The notes beneath the pieces were generated by a model. That model was not told where the DNA came from and ran no database searches. It saw nothing but the letters and a program-made list of their open reading frames with translations. Shown piece by piece: positions 1 through 9,985 of a DNA stretch of 64,000 nt. The translations under genes were made by a program, and so were the position numbers. The stretch is from Ettlia oleoabundans (lineage: Eukaryota; Chlorophyta; Chlorophyceae; Chlamydomonadales): positions 1 through 64,000 of the forward strand of contig JAAMXP010000508.1 of NCBI GenBank assembly GCA_019693395.1, given 5' to 3'. The stretch's first letter is position 1. Each line of letters begins with the position of its first letter.

Positions 1-80
1 AATTCCCACCCTTCACCCGCCCTGCCACCGAACCTGCCCCACTCTGCTTCATTCAGCCCTTCCCCCCTTTCCTTGCACAG

Positions 81-3000
81 GTTAGCCACCACCCTCCCGT
101 CGGCGCGGGGCACGGTGAGTGCGAGCTTTGGTCCTATGACCTGGTGTCGGCACCCAAGACCAAGTTCCTGGGCAACAGCGTGGAGGTGTACCCCATTGGT
201 GGGTGGTGGCGGGGAGTTTCATGTGCATGTGTGCAGCCTGTTTGTAGATGTAGCGTCACCGTTGGTGGATGACGGGTGGCGTTAAGATGTGAGTTGTGGT
301 TGATGCAGGATTCATGGAGGTGATGTGTTTGTGTGTGTAATCAAGTGGCAGGCTTGTGTGGTTCGAAGCCATCACGGCCACACTTGTCACCACCGTTCTC
401 TCTTGGCTCTTCGCTCATGCAAGCTGTTAGTCCGCCCCCCCCCCCCCATGTTGCGCAGGCCGCACCCGCATACGGCTGAAGCCCACCGGCGAGTTGTTCA
501 GCCTGGTGCCACCCACATCCAAGGCCAACAACGTCATCCTGGGTGGGTGGGCCGGTTGGCGGGGGTGGTAGGTAGTCCATGTGCACACAACCACAGCCTG
601 ACGCGAGGTATTTGAGAAGTTCAGACACTGAGCCCCTATGCGTCATCACAACCCAAATCACCAAATCCTCCACAAGCGTGCAAATGACTCTGTCATGCAC
701 ACAGTTCAACTCAATAAACACACCATACAATCAAGAGTTGATCGAGATAGCACTGCAAGCCAGGCTTTGATTGCCGCACCAGCCTCACACCAGTATGCCG
801 CTGTCCCCTGCAGGCAAGACGTGGATTGACACATACGGCGACTACACCCTGCTCAACTCCACCACCGGCGCCAAGGCACACATGTACTTCCAGCCCTGCG
901 GATGGTTTGGCTCGGGCAGGTATCAGGTGGGTGGACCTTAGCATTGGTTACTTGCGTTGGTTGGATGGTTGTATTGGGGTTCAGCAAGCGGCAGCAGCTC
1001 AGGTGGGCGTCGTGCTCGTGCCGCCATTCACGGCGTGATTGTGTGGCTGGGAGGCCAGTGGTGGGTGGTTTGTTGGAGCACATGCAGCGGCAGACGAGCA
1101 GCCCTGGCATGAAGATCCTGGAATGAACCGACAACAACTTGTCACAGTTGCTGGCTTCTTCTGGCCTGCTGTGGCACCTATTGCCGCATTGATTATGTGT
1201 CGCCTGCACACTGCAGATCAGCGGCAGCATCACCAAGGAGGACGGCACCCCCGTGTACAAGTTGGAGGGCAAGTGGAACGAGTACCTTGAGGCTGGTGGG
1301 TAGCTACTGGGTGGCGAGAGGGGTGAATGGGTGGACGCTAACTGTGGTGGATTAATGAGCAGCCACTGCAGCTGTTTGACCCTGTGCATAGTTCCAACAT
1401 GGTTATTGGATGAGCATGTTACAGCATCTGATTCAAAGGCAGCAATGCATGTTTCCCACCCACACTGTCCAGTCTGCTTGCTGTGCAGTCAAGTGTGATG
1501 AGAGCGGGGACCCGTTGGATGGGGAGGAGCCGCTGCGGTTGTGGACGGTGAGTGAGCTGTCAAGCACTTCACAGCATGATCAAAGCATGCACCCATAGTG
1601 GGTGAGTGGTTGAGGTGGGGTGGGGGTGCGCGTGTGTGTGTGCGTGTGTGGGGGTGGGGGTAGGGGGTTGGGGGCAGATGACACATCCTCTCCCTGGCTT
1701 GGTGGGCCGGGGCTTTGTACATGAGTACATTTCAACAGGGGGATGGACACAAAGGTACGACAGCCTGGAGTCGGACAGGAGCGCTGGGTCTGTGCAGTTC
1801 ATTGGTGGATTAAGACTGAGACCAGCAAACAGTTCATGTGACGCATTCTGTGCCATGCTGTGTGTGCCTTGCAGTGTGAGGAGAAGCCTGAGGACGACCC
1901 CTACGGCTTCACACACTTTGCCCACACACTCAACAGCTGCGAGGGCGGCGTCAACCCGCTGCCCTCAGACTCGCGCCGCCGCCCAGATCGTGCCCTGCTG
2001 GAGGCCGGCAACTCGTCAGGTGGGCGCCAGGTCTTGGGTGTCCCTGCCATCGGGCGATTTTGGATGCACAGCACTAGATCGCGTCGGTGTAGCTAAATGT
2101 GCCATGTACTTGCGGCGGCTGGTGGTATGGTGAGTTATAGGACTTGCGCTGTGCTGCGGTGACGGTGCTGGATTGAAGACATTTGAATATCTAGCACCCC
2201 TTCCTTTCGCTGCCTGCCTTGGTGTGCAAGCCTGACCGACTATTGTGGGGTCTGCTTCCCTCACACCCGCTCATGCTTCCTCCATTGACCCGCCCACGGC
2301 ACCACCATCACAACCTGTGCAGATTCCGCGGTTGCCAAGTACAACCTTGAGGAAATGCAGCGGGCTGAGCGCAAGGTGAACTGCCGAGGGTTGTACTGCC
2401 TACTGCCCTTCCTGTTTGATATGTGCTGTCTGCTGCCTGCTGCCTGCCGTTGTGCCCTGCCATGGCATGCACTGGCAGGCATTCCATTGCCCCTACGGCC
2501 CACCCGAAGCAAGGCAGTGCTGTTATCATTTCAGCTGCTGTTGCACTTACTACGGTGCTAGTATTGTCCCTAGACAGACATGTTCCTTTTTGCTTCACAA
2601 CCAGCATACATAAGTGCCCGTTGTTTGCGCCGCACTTACCGCCAACCACGTTTTGGCCGCCCACCCGCAGGAGCGAGAGAAGCGCGGCGAAAGCTGGCAG
2701 CCACGCTGGTTCAAGCCGCTGCCTGCGGATGCAGGTGAGGCAGCCAGAGAGAGTGGCAACTTGGGGAGGAAGAGGAAATGCTGCCGGTTTGTGCCTTAGT
2801 GTGGTCATCGTTGCGCAGTGCTATACAAGCTGTGTCCTTCACTCCGTGCTGGTGCATCCAGCGGTGGATGCTGGCCACTGCTCAAAGGCGGCCCCTACAG
2901 CAAGCCGATTGTTGGGCCCACGCCTCCCAGAGCGCCCCCTGTTCTTTTTCCCTGCCTGGGCCTTTCCTGGTTCTGCCCTGTCTGCCGGTGCGTGCCATGC

Positions 3001-3546
3001 TGCGCCCAGTTGTCAGCTGTGGTTGATCGCCTGTCTGCCGTTCTGTGCCCTGCCGCTGCCGCAGAGGTGTTGCCGGGGGAGTACAGCAACGAGGAGTGCC
3101 CCCAGTACGAGTTCACAGGGGAGTATTTGAAGCTGGAGCCACGGCCCCCCTCCACATCAGAAGGTGGGTGGGACAGTGGGATCGCACCAGGTTGTGGGAG
3201 GACGCTATTACTGGCAGCGCTGCACGAGGGCAGCAGCAGCGACATGCCTGTGTGCCTGTGCAGGGGTGTCCTGCGATGGGCTGGGTGTACTTTCGGATTG
3301 CTGGACGTTTCTGTGTTGGGTGTTGGGCTGTGATCTGGTCAGTAATTTAGCGGTGAGTTGCCATCGCAGCCATGCAGCTTGTTGTGGTGCCTACTGTCCA
3401 GCTGGCCTTCTGCCTTACATGCGGGGACTGACGTCTCGACCCCGCATCGACCCCCTGGGCCTGCAGCGGAGGTACAGGGCGCAGGATTTGTGCCTTGGTG
3501 CTACCCAGAGATACATACCAAGCTGGGCAAGGAAGCGGAGCGTTGA
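81..3546 (+). CDS. Oxysterol-binding protein-related protein (ORP), 3' part
   Basis: Lipid-transfer protein of the OSBP/ORP family, which exchanges sterols and phosphoinositides between membranes. The 5' part lies left of the window. Visible exons: 81-198, 459-542, 814-926, 1217-1295, 1489-1547, 1875-2019, 2323-2375, 2671-2734, 3065-3163, 3467-3546 (TGA). All phases join and give 297 residues. The first exon opens with VSHHPP, the second half of the EQVSHHPP family signature. Further family marks are the GDY and [13 protein letters not shown] segments, the [15 protein letters not shown] segment, and a W-x-P-x-WF segment near the end. No FFAT motif or PH domain can be judged because the N-terminus is missing. 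The family assignment is firm; the subfamily is not decided. Confidence 0.93.
1650..1674 (+). other. Perfect G-quadruplex motif in ORP intron
   Basis: Four runs of five G separated by one- or two-base T/TA/TT loops (1650-1654, 1656-1660, 1663-1667, 1670-1674), preceded by a GT-rich tract from about 1616. It lies on the coding strand inside the intron between exons 1489-1547 and 1875-2019, so it would also be present in the pre-mRNA. Confidence 0.85.
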
Positions 3547-4097
3547 ATGCGGCCTTTTCAGCTGCCTCTTTAAGCGCGCAATCTGTGGTGGCAGGGGCTG
3601 CTAGCGGCCCTCACCAGCATCATCTGCTTCTCTTGGCACTGCTGGCTGCCTTGCTGCGTCTTAAACATGTCGGTATGATGAAGCGATTAGTTTACAACAA
3701 ATGATAGGATACAATGAAAGTAAAGAGGCAATGGGTGCAATAAATTGTGCTGAATGACGCGGCAAATGAAAGTGCATTGTGGCAGAGGAGCACAGGGGAA
3801 TCCGGTGGTGTGCATATGAAATCTGGGGGAAGTGATTGAAACAAGCCATTGGTCGGGTGATGAAATGAGAGACAATGAAAGACGGCCGAGGCGGGGTGCT
3901 TGCCAGACTTTGACCTTCCGTCAGCACCACAACTGTTGGAAAAAGGGAGGCCAAAAACGACACTATGCCGAGTTGGTCAGCAGGCAGGGTCCATCTGCCA
4001 GACCCTCTACGTGCCAGCGCTTGAGCATGGCTGGGGGGAGCCTTGGCAGTGTGCAGTCTGAGAACGAGTAATATAGCATGTTGCGCTGCATGGCCCC
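3547..4097. other. Gene-free stretch (ORP 3' UTR and intergenic)
   Basis: No reading frame with splice support. It is more A/T-rich than the flanks from about 3690 to 3900 and probably contains the ORP 3' UTR and the 3' UTR of the minus-strand gene that ends at 4098. No clear TGTAA signal was seen just after the ORP stop. Confidence 0.5.
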
Positions 4098-4314
4098 TCA
4101 TTCAGCCTCAGCTGGCTGCTGGGCTGCCTTATCGTCCTCCCCGGCCTGGGACCACATCTGCCAGGCTTCTGCATGCCAGCCGTCCACCAGGTTGTGGTCT
4201 CCGACCATGTCGTCCCAGTAGATGTTGTGTTGGGGCAGGCGTGGGCGCATGGCCATGGCCCGCAGGAAAGCTTCATCAGCGGCGCTCCAAGCGGCACTTT
4301 GCAGCGATGCGTCG
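4098..4314 (-). CDS. Hypothetical protein, C-terminal exon (partial model)
   Basis: I do not recognise this protein. The exon begins after a TAG acceptor (4315-4320 on the plus strand) and ends with TGA at 4098-4100. It encodes about 71 residues rich in Trp, Asp and His, including the segment HNIYWDDMVGDHNLVDGW and an acidic end. The composition looks coding, unlike the shadows around it. Possible upstream exons lie at about 4380-4490 (acceptor GTTACAG) and 4570-4913 (ends AG before GTGTGACC), but I could not join them in a single consistent phase. The start is therefore unknown. Confidence 0.35.
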
Positions 4315-5146
4315 CTACAGCAGCAAACCACAGGGACAGAAAAGGCCAAGGATGGGTAGAAAGGATGCTATGGGTACAAAAAACTAACGGCGTGTGCCAG
4401 GCGGTGGTCGGCGGCACTGTGGCGCAGGCGCTGCAAAGTGCAGGAGTTTGCAGCCTGGCGGCCCCGCAAACGAGGCTTGCACCTGTAACACGCAATGAGC
4501 TCATGTGGTAGCCATGTCCACCTTGAACCAACAGAAAGGGGTATTGGAGGGTCACACCTGGTGCTCTTGCCGTCCTCAGCCGCAGCAGAGAGCCTTCTGA
4601 AGCGCATTGGCCGCCCTTGCTGTTTGAAACTCGACTTCAGCAATTTTGCAGCGCCCGATGGCCGGTAAACCGTCGTGCAAACCACTCCGGCTTGTAGCAT
4701 CCCGCAAGGCCAAGGCTCCGAGACTTTGAGCTGCAGTGTTTTGGGCGGTTGGGTCGCAAAGAAGCTGAACAGAGGTTTGTTTGCTGACAACACCAAGCGA
4801 TGAGTAAAAGTGCAGCGCACACATGTGGCTGAAGTGGCACAGGGTCGCAGCGGGCATGCCCTGCGCTGTGCTCCAGCAGAATCCACTGGCCAAACTGCTG
4901 GCAAAACCTGCAAGGAGCAATCACACGATTGACCTGTGTCTCTTATGCATCATGTCAGCCTGCAGAATTTACATACGGAAGTCAAAAGTGAAAACCGACC
5001 AGCATGCTTGCCGCTTTGTGGCCGCCTTGAGACGTGACCCTGAGCGTGTGCCATGGAACATCCACCAGCTCTTACAATCATCTGATACAGCAACACCCTG
5101 ATCTTCAGACAGAAAAGGTCGCAGGCAGGCAAATTGATGGCTAGAA
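4315..5146. other. Unresolved stretch, probably upstream exons of the hypothetical gene and TMEM208 3' UTR
   Basis: It holds candidate upstream exons of the gene ending at 4098, without a settled model. A minus-strand TGTAA signal (TTACA on plus at 5072-5076) lies about 70 bases past the TMEM208 stop and fits its poly(A) signal. Confidence 0.4.
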
Positions 5147-6677
5147 TCAGCCTCGGCGTGCCGCAAACTTAGCGGCTCTTGTAGACTGCCGCTCCTTCTT
5201 CTCCCGCCGCTTGCGGTCTGCTTCTGCAATATACAGCCAGTGGGAGCAGCACATCAGGCAACTCTGTGAGAACATCTTGTAGGATGAAACGGAAGCTACA
5301 GTGTGTGGGAGAGCAAGGCACACCATAGTCATCCCAGCAGGCCCAGTCATCACAACTGGCAGTGTGGTAGGTCCTTGAAATTGGCATTACGAGCCATGAA
5401 GGTGACGAGTTGCCCAAGCTGCTGCAATGGGACCAGTCTACGTAAATCTGCCAACAGGTGGCACACCTGACTCTGTCATGTCGCTCAGCTTAGGCTGGTT
5501 CTGCAGCGGGATGTCCTCAATGCAAAGCGTAAGGTTGTTGATATTTTCAATACCTCGAGTTCTTGATTACACAGTAACGATCTGTTTGAGGCAGCTTGGC
5601 ACACTGCTCTCGTGCAGTGCATAAAGGAACAACAAAACCCGGCAGCCGCGGCACTGCTTTCATGCGGGCAAAGGCAAACGGGCAGGCAGTGCTACGCACC
5701 CAGTAGGGGATCAACACGTTGACCGCCAACATGTACAGGGCGTAGGCTGGAATCTGCAGCAGCATGCGATGAACGTGGAGCGGGAAGACTTATAAGCCTC
5801 AAATATAACATATCAATGCAAACACGGCAATACATACAGCCTGACCAACTGTGGGTTGTGTGGGCACTGAAAGGCCACGAGGGCAGCTGCTTAAAGGCAG
5901 CCTGACAGCCGTGTCTCGTCTTGCATGCCTAGCTGCCAGGGGTGTACCACATATTATAGTGCCAGACTCTTATCAGCACACTGCAATGTCCCCTGTTCTT
6001 CATCACCAACATGCGCCACTCACCAGCAAGAAGGCCAGCCAGGCCCAATCGGTGGCACAACCCGCAACCTGGACAAAGATGGCGATGTAGAGGACGTCAT
6101 GGATGTATGAAAGCACGCCACCCACACTCAAGTCCTGCCCGCTGTATAATAGCTCGCCACCAGCGCTGTATTGCGGGGCTGCAGTACATAGCAGCAATGT
6201 AATAGGGGCAGGAAGTTGGGCAGGTGTCAGGTTGCTTTCAAGGGACTCATTCAGATGATGAATTCGGCAGCAAACAACATGGAGCTGTTTAATGCTCAAA
6301 AATCCATGCCGATGCTCAGAACAAGATTCCACGCAATTTCAGCAGGGCAGCAATGGCTTACACAGGGCGTCGCTAATAAAACGGTATGCGACCGCGCACA
6401 CAACTGCCGACAGAAGCCAACCAGCCCACAGCAGCTTGCCAGCACCACTGCCCTGTAGCATCAGCCTGATCGCAAGGAAAGCAACCTGCGGATCGCCAGA
6501 CAGGCGCACGAAGCATAGGCTAAACAAAGGTGGCAACGCCTCATCACTATATGACGCGGCAACCGAACCAGGACTCCAACACGTGGGCCCTACATTCGAC
6601 GCCAATGTGAGCAAGCGCAGCTTCTTCAAATGCGCCGCATTCTGCTCAAGCCGCCGCTTGTCGCCTCCCTTGGCCAT
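5147..6677 (-). CDS. TMEM208 / SND2-type ER targeting protein
   Basis: Small ER membrane protein of the TMEM208 family (yeast SND2), a component of SRP-independent targeting of membrane proteins to the ER. Exons, in coding order: 6594-6677, 6362-6485, 6024-6178, 5696-5753, 5147-5223; total 165 residues, close to the plant family length. The N-terminus MAKGGDKRRLEQNAAHLKKL matches the conserved charged start. Hydrophobic segments follow: AIRLMLQ...AVVCAVAYRF, then the loop GGELLYSGQDLSVGG and SYIHDVLYIAIFVQV, then IPAYALYMLAVNVLIPYW. A basic tail (ADRKRREKKERQ) ends the protein, as in plant homologues. The exon 4 donor was taken as GTGC/GTAGCA because this keeps phase. It is divergent from the pseudouridine synthase gene. 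Confidence 0.9.
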
Positions 6678-7072
6678 CCTGCGTTTGATCGGCCAAGTCC
6701 CTTCTTGCGATCCTATAACTTGTCGCTGTCGAAAGCAGGTAACTCTTTGATGAGCGACCGCTTAATTCGCAACGAGTTCGCCAACGTGGCCCAGCGTGGC
6801 TCACATAACTCTCTCTGATACTGGAGGGGCAACGATACACTACTTTGGGTTGGTTTGAAATAAGTTTGTCCAAGGCCATATTCAGGCTCTTGCATAAATC
6901 AGCACCTCGACGCTGTGCATCGAGGAGCTGGGCGGGCATTCTGCACGCCATTAGGTGCAAACTGCTGCTTCAAGGAAACATCTCTCGCCTGCAGGCGGCC
7001 TGCGCCGGATGGCGACTCTCGGCAGGCAGTGGCGGTAGCACTCCCTGGCGGGAGTGCAGGCGGCGGTGTCCC
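6678..7072. promoter_or_regulatory. Divergent intergenic region TMEM208 / pseudouridine synthase
   Basis: 395 bases between two start codons facing away from each other; it must hold both promoters and 5' UTRs. The plus-strand frame open upstream of 7073 contains no ATG, so it does not extend the synthase. No TATA box is evident. Confidence 0.6.
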
Positions 7073-9688
7073 ATGGCGCTCGCATCCAGTCATGCACAAC
7101 CACTCAGCGATGAGGACAGCAGATCCGCAGCCCGTTTGCTGGAGGCACTGGCAATTCCGCCTGGCCCAAACAATCCCACGTTGGGCGCGCGGGTTGAACA
7201 CGTGTTGGCACCGCGGGATGGGCCACTGTCGGAGCTTGTGAGCGAGGCACTCCAGCTGCCGCAGGCAAGCTGCTGGTGTGGCCAGTTGTGCGGTGAAATT
7301 GAAGCTTCAATGTATATTCTGCAAAAACTACGCAAACGGTCCCATCTGTCAGGTGCAGTGTTGCATTACGGCACTTTAGTCGCATTACAGCAAAGGAGCT
7401 GAGGAAAACCTTCCTGCCTGTGGTGTTTTCTGCCTCCTTTGCTATTTGTAGGGTGCTGCAGAGCTGCTGCTGCGCTTTGGTGCCATACACACCTGTCCCG
7501 TGCCACCTCCACTGCCCCCCGCCATTCTGGATGGCATGAGCGCAGAGAAGGCAGCCAGGGTGCAGCGCACGCGGCAGGTGGCCCTGCAACGAGCAGGCAA
7601 CAGCGTGAGTGCACCCCTAGCAGCTTGATTTCCTCCTGCTTGCAAAATGATTGCAGTGTCGCAGTGTTCTTGCAGTTTGGTGAAGCCTCCACGCACGATG
7701 AGAGATGCAGAACTTCAAAGTAATCGTTGAGCTAAACCCACTTGCCATCATTGTTGGCGCGATGCAGTCGCAGGCTCGCACGCCACAGCGGGCCAATGAG
7801 GACGCTGTGGTCACCCAGCACGCCTACATCCGCGTGCACCTGCACCCCAAGCGCTTCCCGGCAGCCTACTCCGTCAATTGGGCGGTGAGCACTGACAGGC
7901 TGGCACTGTGGCCAGTGTTGGAGATTCAGTTTGACTGCGCTAGATTCAACCCTTGCAACACAACCATATGTCTGCAAGCAAGGTTTCGCGGCTGCCATTA
8001 GCACCCATCAGCCACCTGACTGCGCTTCCGCGTATTGTAGGATCGCGTGGTTGCCAGCTCGGAGCATTTCGTGGTGGTCAGCAAGCCAGCGGGCGTGCCA
8101 GCAGCGCCCACAGTGGATAACTTGCTGGAGTGTGCCCCAGCTTGCACCGCACAGGCAAGGCCCTCCTCCACCCAGCCACGCTTGCTCACTTTGCAGCCAC
8201 CACCACCCAGCTAGCCTTGGTCGAAACCGACCTGCTGTGCGGTGCCGCCAACCTGGCAGCAAGCTTGAGCAAGAGGCTTAAGGCCGGCATGTCCCGAGTC
8301 AGCATGATGCCCTGCCTGCCAGCCTGCCTGCCTATCTGCCTCCCAACCTGGTTATTCTCCCTCCCACCCACATTCCCTAGTCTGCCTGCAGGCGCTGGGT
8401 CTGTTGCAGCCGCTGCTGCTCACCCACCGGCTGGACCAGTGCACAGAGGGGCTGCTTGTGCTGGGCAGGACCAAGACCTTTGTGGCCCGCTTCAATGAAC
8501 TCATGCAGCGGAGCAGCGGCAGCAGAAGTAGGAAGATAAACAACAGTGTCAGCAGCGATATAAAGATCAGCGATAGAATCAGCAGTAGGGACACAAAGCA
8601 ATGCGGCGACAGCAGCGCAGAGGGTGGTGGCGTGGACAGTGGCATGGGCTGCAGCGCTGGGCAGGACAGCAGTAGCAGCATTGGCAGCATTAGCAGCACC
8701 ATCAGCAGGAGCAGTAATGGCATCGAAACTGATCCACGTGGTCTGCATGGTGAGGAAAGGCCTGTAACGGACGGCTGCGGAGTCACCGCCAGCAAAAAGC
8801 CAGCCAGCGAGCATCAGCCTGTGCTGCGCAAGTTCTACCGGGCCACCACCAGCGGGGCGCCGCCGCTGGGCCTACTGCGCCACCACTTGAGCATAGAGCG
8901 GCGGCAGCCCGGGCTGCCAGGCTTCACCATTGCCCATGAGCAGCCGGTTGAGGGCAGCCTGCTAGCAGAGCTACTGGTGCTTGAGGTGCAACCAATAAGG
9001 TGGGGAAGCATTGATGGTGGCCTGCTCTGTGGCCGCCAAGAAGCACCCCTGCAACTTGTGCACCCTTGCGCAACTCTAGGAACGTCCTGCAGGACTCATC
9101 CATTTCACCGTGCATTCTGCAATTACATCTTAGCTTGTGCTGCGCTGTGCCGTGCCATGCAGGCTAGGCACGCTGGCTGCCGGAAAATGGGGCACAAGCA
9201 GCGCATACGAGTGCATCATTGAGTTGCTCACCGGACGCACGCACCAGATCCGAGCGCAACTGTCCGCAGCCAGCTGCCCGCTGCTGGGCGACAGCCTGTA
9301 CCAGCCTCTGGCCTGCCCTGACGTGCGCAAGGTACATGGCGTGTCTGTCTTTCACAATTCTGTTTCTTGCTTCCATGGGCACATAAGCTGCATGGACACC
9401 GCCTGGCCAGCTTGCACAGATCACTGCCCCCCGGCCTTTCAAATATGGTGTGACGTTACGCAGGTGCTGCTAACCCCTCCTGCTGTCGCATGTCCCTCCC
9501 TGCTGCTGCAGCGGCTGTTTGTCGGTGACCCCTGCCACGACCTGCAGGCTTCAGGGCGACTGCTGGCCGAGCCAGATGGAGGCATCGGGCTACAGGCCTG
9601 CAAGCTGTTGGTGGCTGATCCATGGATGGGCGGCAGCAGAGAGCAGCCAGCAGTTTTTGAGGCAGGCACGCCGTGGTGGAGATGCTGA
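7073..9688 (+). CDS. RNA pseudouridine synthase, RluA family (plant RPS6 type)
   Basis: Converts uridine to pseudouridine in RNA; plant RPS6 relatives are organellar. Exons: 7073-7264, 7452-7604, about 7774-7884 (start may be 7767 or 7789, same frame), 8041-8154, 8392-8999, 9163-9331, 9512-9688; about 507 residues. The ATG at 7073 is the first in its frame. S4-like part: ARVEHVLAPRDGPLSELV. Family marks: RVHLHPKRFPAAY, VVVSKPAGVPAAPT, catalytic loop HRLDQCTEG with the Asp at about residue 205, KFYRATTSG, and the RluA signature ELLTGRTHQIRAQL. Oddities: a Ser/Gly-rich insertion of about 100 residues between the catalytic motif and KFYRA, and two GC-AG introns (7265 and 8155). TGTAA at 9929-9933 is a likely poly(A) signal. 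Confidence 0.92.
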
Positions 9689-9985
9689 CACAAAGCTGCA
9701 GACCGCGTAACCATGACAGCTAGCCAGCAGATGAGTTGTTTCATGATCTGCTAACAAACCTCACCACTTGATTTGTCCAAGTGGTTCCAGCATTTGTTAC
9801 AGAGGTACCGCAACCCATACCATCCGGAAATGTGCTAGCGTTGACTGATGCCTTGAGAAACAATTGATGTAGGATGTAGCAAGATTGTGGAAAATGTCGA
9901 CTGTTGTCAAGTACTTTATTATATCCTTTGTAACAACGTGGTTGTTGACTGAGCGAGTGAGACACAGCGGCGGTTACTTTGCCTG
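9689..9985. terminator. Convergent 3' region with TGTAA poly(A) signals on both strands
   Basis: Lies between the stops of the pseudouridine synthase (+) and RAD51C (-). TGTAA on plus at 9929-9933 and on minus at 9797-9801 would make the two 3' UTRs overlap by more than 100 bases. Confidence 0.55.

Noticed and set aside
6845..7072. N-terminal extension of the pseudouridine synthase upstream of 7073
   Set aside because: The upstream frame is open but has no ATG (the apparent start at 6845 is TTG), so 7073 is the first usable start.
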